A stretch of 64,000 nucleotides of DNA from Athripsodes cinereus (Eukaryota > Arthropoda > Insecta > Trichoptera > Leptoceridae), in contig OX388313.1 of NCBI GenBank assembly GCA_947579605.1, forward strand, positions 27,159,214 to 27,223,213, read 5' to 3'. How positions within the stretch are numbered: the first letter of the stretch is position 1; each line of letters begins with the position of its first letter. This document shows, in pieces, positions 62,701-64,000 of this stretch. The notes beneath the pieces are model-generated. The model ran no database searches, was not told the origin of the DNA, and saw only the letters and a program-made list of their open reading frames with translations. Position numbers and translations under genes: made by a program.

Positions 62701-64000
62701 ACGGACTCCTTGTTCTGAAGGCCGAGACTCTACCCCCAGGCTACCGACGAACTCAAATGAATTAAACTAATTTTTCTTGGATAATTTGTGAAAACCCACA
62801 AGTACTTAATAACTATGTGAGACGTGGACATGGTTAAAGAAGGATGAAAGTGGCATAAATGCAGTAGAAATGCAAAAGAGTTCGTCGGTAGCCTGGAGGT
62901 AGAGTCTCGGCCTCGTGAACAAGGGGTCCGTGGTTCGATACCAGGTGCCGGCAAACTCCCCTTTCACGACATAAGCTTTTAGTAGCTTACTGTGAAAGGT
63001 GTATAAGGTTTTATTTGGGTTTACAGCAAATAAAACCCAGATATATCTTTTATAACAAAAAAAATGAGATCGTTGAGAAGGACGTGTGGTAAAAGTCTGA
63101 GAGATCGTGTACATAAGTGATATACGAAAAGAATGTGGAATGAAAGTTGGTGTAATTACAAGGATGAATGTGAATAAGTTAAGATGGTTTGGGCACATGG
63201 AAAGAATGAATGAGAACAGAATGACCAAGATATAATTGGCTGAGAGAAATGGTGCTTGAAGACGTGGATGTCCGAGGATTAAATGGCAAGATCATTTAAA
63301 TCAAATCCTACAGGACGGTCACGTGTTTATCACATTGAACAGAAGAGCATGCATGAGGAATTGTATGAAAGCGACGGAAGCGAAAGATGCATGCAAGGAT
63401 AGAAGGAAGTGACACTCGATTCTTTCTGCCTACCCCCTGAAAGCAGGGTGATGGGATGTATGTATGTACTTAAGAACTACATATATTGAATTGTGATATT
63501 TTTTTAGTCATGCCTAGAAATTCAATTCAGTATAGAATTTGCAAGACGACACCTTCCACATAATGAATGGATACATAGAAAGTGTCATCCAGCAAAACAG
63601 TTATTTTTTTCTCCTGTAAAATCTAGATAAATGCACATAGGAGGTTTCATGAATCCACTGATGATACATATTTAGAAAACTACTTGTCATTTTTATAGAA
63701 ATAAAACATATGTTTTCAAATATTAAGAAGAACTTACCTCACATAATGAATCGAGTATCTTCAAAATATTCCTGAAAGTCATTGTCATAAGATTTGGATT
63801 TACAATTTTCGTCGCAGTCCTCAGAAATGACGTCCAGATACATTTCAAATTCTGCTTCAACCCATCGCAAGATTTGCCATTCCCCTCAGCATTTAACATT
63901 TGTTCGCTCAAAATCACAATTGCCGATTTCACGGCGTCCATCCATCTTTTACTGGCACTATCAAACAAGACACTGTTCATAATTGGTTTGTCCAAGTGCA
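50459..64000 (-). CDS. Rif1: Rif1 homologue (telomere-associated/replication-timing protein), 5'-partial
   Basis: Eight exons with GT-AG junctions and matching phases: 64000-63738, 61828-61644, 61355-61121, 60140-59933, 57926-57697, 56646-52663, 52333-51677, 50701-50459. About 2000 residues are visible; the start of the helical-repeat N-terminal domain lies beyond the window. The first five exons are all-helical sequence, as in the Rif1 HEAT-like array. The giant exon opens with the end of that domain, then the conserved LTEHQKEVLGRRRENIPALY motif followed by EDLSQSQD, then ~1200 disordered residues full of S-Q sites. It ends in a SILK-like PILKK and the PP1 docking motif KKRVSF. The last two exons carry the conserved C-terminal DNA-binding region (PIYPTLIGCGIPI, TIGDLAKLTELKVNRLP). 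Rif1 recruits protein phosphatase 1 to chromatin to counter Cdc7 kinase, setting late replication timing, and acts in break repair. It converges on the Ptr-like gene. No AATAAA was seen within ~500 bp of the stop. Confidence 0.93.
50702..51676 (-). other. Rif1 intron with R1 fragments
   Basis: R1 pieces at 51112-51210 (+, caagtggggtagccagtaga), 51285-51400 (+, acgtgacacttgaaaactta), 51420-51500 (-, taagcgataaggtgtgcca) and 51600-51640 (-). A degenerate repeat E lies at 51222-51250. Confidence 0.6.
51677..52333 (-). CDS. Rif1: Rif1 exon with PP1 docking motif and C-terminal domain
   Basis: 219 codons, phase 0 at both ends. It begins KKRVSFHDPPVSKQL; RVSF is a canonical RVxF site for protein phosphatase 1 in the position known from other animal Rif1 proteins. 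Further on are DTQPIYPTLIGCGIPISEL and DDIVTIGDLAKLTELKVNRL, then PISFPKISTVKKALSDFE, the Rif1 C-terminal domain signature. An acidic stretch (EIESEEMDVEIEGEKK) follows. Confidence 0.92.
52334..52662 (-). other. Rif1 intron separating the SILK-like and RVxF motifs
   Basis: A 329-bp intron with a consensus donor (aaaa|gtaagta) and acceptor (tttttag). No repeats identified. Confidence 0.7.
52663..56646 (-). CDS. Rif1: Rif1 giant central exon (disordered region)
   Basis: 1328 codons without interruption, phase 0 at both ends, entered from the acceptor tttttgcag. It begins AIFTKQSSEYSKRLSGILQP (end of the helical domain) and carries the GRRRENIPALYEDLSQSQD landmark at ~56180-56290. The rest is low-complexity Ser/Asp/Glu/Lys sequence with many SQ motifs (SSQEITDSSQE, YSQMSQDVPESQD, SSQDS) that are candidate ATM/ATR sites. 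It includes a 120-residue tandem duplication (54281-55000) and basic patches (RPTRHRKKPNKF, KIKRRKMR). It ends with GPILKKDQSLSPTGK. Confidence 0.93.
54281..55000 (-). repeat. Rif1: 360-bp in-frame tandem duplication in Rif1
   Basis: Two adjacent copies at exactly 360-bp spacing (for example cttgactagatataacaa at 54291 and 54651, gatgtctttttggct/ggtt at 54580 and 54940). Each encodes KKTSESSQEITDSSQES, REMLPITEEASLPSD, KKIGPKSKTRNTPP and EISSTPSEKIVISSQEI in order. The copies are highly similar, so the duplication is recent. It doubles the number of SQ sites in this part. Confidence 0.88.
56647..57696 (-). other. Rif1 intron
   Basis: AT-rich; a short run of atggt units near 56930-56950. Nothing else recognised. 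Confidence 0.6.
57697..57926 (-). CDS. Rif1: Rif1 exon, helical-repeat domain
   Basis: Acceptor tttcag, donor cag|gtttgt. The first two bases finish a codon from the previous exon. It encodes LNVLQELLVQLKKSNITDYI and ATVIEAVDCVACVLASYNSR, amphipathic helices typical of HEAT-like repeats. Confidence 0.85.
57927..59932 (-). other. Rif1 intron holding a long minisatellite
   Basis: Apart from the array at 58165-59215, listed separately, nothing is recognised. Confidence 0.6.
58165..59215. repeat. Degenerate ~1-kb minisatellite in a Rif1 intron
   Basis: About 25 diverged copies of a ~40-bp unit built from gggaggagttactatgtaat and atgggcggagccagtgtaat, including shortened and fused units. It is interrupted near 59005-59050 by the aataatttttaaaatgaaac block also found at 46509. 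G-rich on the + strand (ggagga). Confidence 0.85.
59933..60140 (-). CDS. Rif1: Rif1 exon, helical-repeat domain
   Basis: Acceptor tatttacag, donor cag|gtatgt; 208 bases, phase 0 in and phase 1 out. It encodes ISHSWLELYTFVALKISTPK and FFEECLVSRISKVSETSEES, helical sequence. Confidence 0.85.
60500..60640. repeat. Diverged copy of foldback segment B
   Basis: aaaacttgtttatagtcgtt, tcagtgaaagaagctttca and a gtaatcacc end match the segment at 42351-42510. It lies just beside the full R1 copy. Confidence 0.6.
60660..60925 (+). repeat. R1 dispersed repeat, reference full-length copy
   Basis: The longest and cleanest copy: ccatcacggcatatcccaca, agtggggtagccagcagatc, aagaaacatgcaaactgtcc, gacattcaggatgggtggca, gcctcatcgctgaatttaag, cacctgccttttacaggaca, ctcgaaaacttacgcagaag and agtgggagaccaattctt, in this order. 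Its left edge is preceded by act triplets, which in reverse orientation would be a 3' microsatellite tail; a ccacaagtgggg hairpin lies just inside. That layout suggests a retroposon read on the reverse strand, but no pol III boxes are clear. Confidence 0.8.
61121..61355 (-). CDS. Rif1: Rif1 exon, helical-repeat domain
   Basis: Acceptor attttctag, donor gag|gtatga. It encodes PWPESKVLPFRELICVELDN, SVMDFCGWIIVQLKNSEPSI and SIWCHLSDALTN. One base completes a Cys codon from the upstream exon. Confidence 0.86.
61566..61640 (+). repeat. R1 fragment abutting a Rif1 splice donor
   Basis: tgattcgctgacttgaaaat, ttgtcttaca, gaatacctgtctttgacagg and acacttgaaaac. It stops a few bases before the donor of the exon at 61828-61644. 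Confidence 0.55.
61644..61828 (-). CDS. Rif1: Rif1 exon, helical-repeat domain
   Basis: Acceptor acttacag, donor gtg|gtaaga; 185 bases, phase 0 in and phase 2 out. It encodes MMIEILIPQMVSRSHGYSAE and ITPIRALFLFLLSPKLQK. Confidence 0.85.
62120..62475 (-). mobile_element. LINE C-terminal remnant (same class as 23410)
   Basis: The reverse strand reads LLFWNGLPHELRQAADLKTF then RRDLKTF and a stop. Further 3' lies a diverged block, gccaaagcacctcaaggaca, with att triplets at 62128, matching the 3' regions at 25855 and 36750. Confidence 0.65.
62628..62757 (-). mobile_element. SINE-A copy
   Basis: Reverse copy: accttatacacctttcacag, gtaccgtgaaaggggagttt, ccgagactctacccccaggc and taccgacgaactc. The B box is altered (gggataacacgg). 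Confidence 0.72.
62806..63455 (+). mobile_element. LINE C-terminal remnant split by a SINE
   Basis: gtgagacgtggacatggtta (the ETWTWLKKDE block) at 62818 continues after the SINE at gagatcgttgagaaggacgt (the RSLRR block), then aagatggtttgggcacatgg (LRWFGHME) and the 3' block with aggaagtgacactcgattct and a gtatgtatgta tail. Frame is broken in several places. It is the same family as 21383-21860. Confidence 0.72.
62881..63062 (+). mobile_element. SINE-A copy inserted in a LINE remnant
   Basis: gttcgtcggtagcctggagg, B box ggttcgatacc, caaactcccctttcacgaca, ttatttgggtttacagc and an A-rich tail. About 120 bp from the oppositely oriented copy at 62628-62757. Confidence 0.8.
63738..64000 (-). CDS. 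Rif1: Rif1 exon at the window edge, helical-repeat domain
   Basis: The donor is gag|gtaagt; the exon continues past the window end, so its acceptor is not seen. It encodes NSVLFDSASKRWMDAVKSAI and SFLRTATKIVNPNLMTMTFR, helical sequence of the Rif1 N-terminal domain. No start codon belongs here. Confidence 0.85.

Larger units (their letters stand above)
61829..63737 (-). other. Rif1 intron with LINE and SINE insertions
   Basis: Contains the LINE remnant at 62120-62475, two SINE-A copies in opposite orientation and the LINE remnant at 62806-63455, each listed separately. Confidence 0.65.

Overview
This is a window of an animal nuclear genome, almost certainly an arthropod and most likely an insect. 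Genes are split by phase-consistent GT-AG introns, one of them about 20 kb long. The background is AT-rich and crowded with tRNA-derived SINEs, truncated non-LTR retrotransposons (LINEs), hAT-type elements and foldback elements. I cannot fix the order; a moth/butterfly or a hemipteran would both fit. Nothing bacterial is present: no operon, CRISPR array or phage.

Two host genes converge. On the + strand, nine exons between 3056 and 34499 encode the C-terminal ~896 residues of a Patched-related (PTCHD/Ptr-type) RND-fold membrane protein; its 5' part lies left of the window. On the - strand, eight exons between 64000 and 50459 encode the C-terminal ~2000 residues of Rif1, the replication-timing and DNA-repair factor. 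It has a PP1 docking motif split across an intron, many SQ sites, a fresh 120-residue tandem duplication in its disordered region, and the conserved C-terminal domain. Its N-terminal part lies right of the window.

The long Ptr intron (10127-29912) holds a young, nearly complete Ty3/gypsy-type LTR retrotransposon (14246-19112, - strand). Its two LTRs look identical, its pol frame is intact, and a slippery heptamer lies directly before the gag stop codon. Its gag frame is broken by a 233-bp foldback element flanked by AATT repeats. The rest of the intron is LINE, SINE and MITE debris.

The 16 kb between the genes (34500-50458) is a transposon graveyard. The clearest structure is a nest at 38.8-43.7 kb. 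One copy of a dispersed ~260-bp repeat (called R1 here) is split by a foldback element with a TAA target duplication and by a hAT-like element with an 8-bp duplication. The foldback element itself contains a second hAT-like element with its own 8-bp duplication, which in turn holds LINE fragments. A separate 2.46-kb element with 33-bp terminal inverted repeats lies at 45781-48242.

R1 occurs at about twenty places in 64 kb and is the main repeat family I cannot assign to a known class. Names R1, SINE-A, SINE-B and repeat E are working names used only here.
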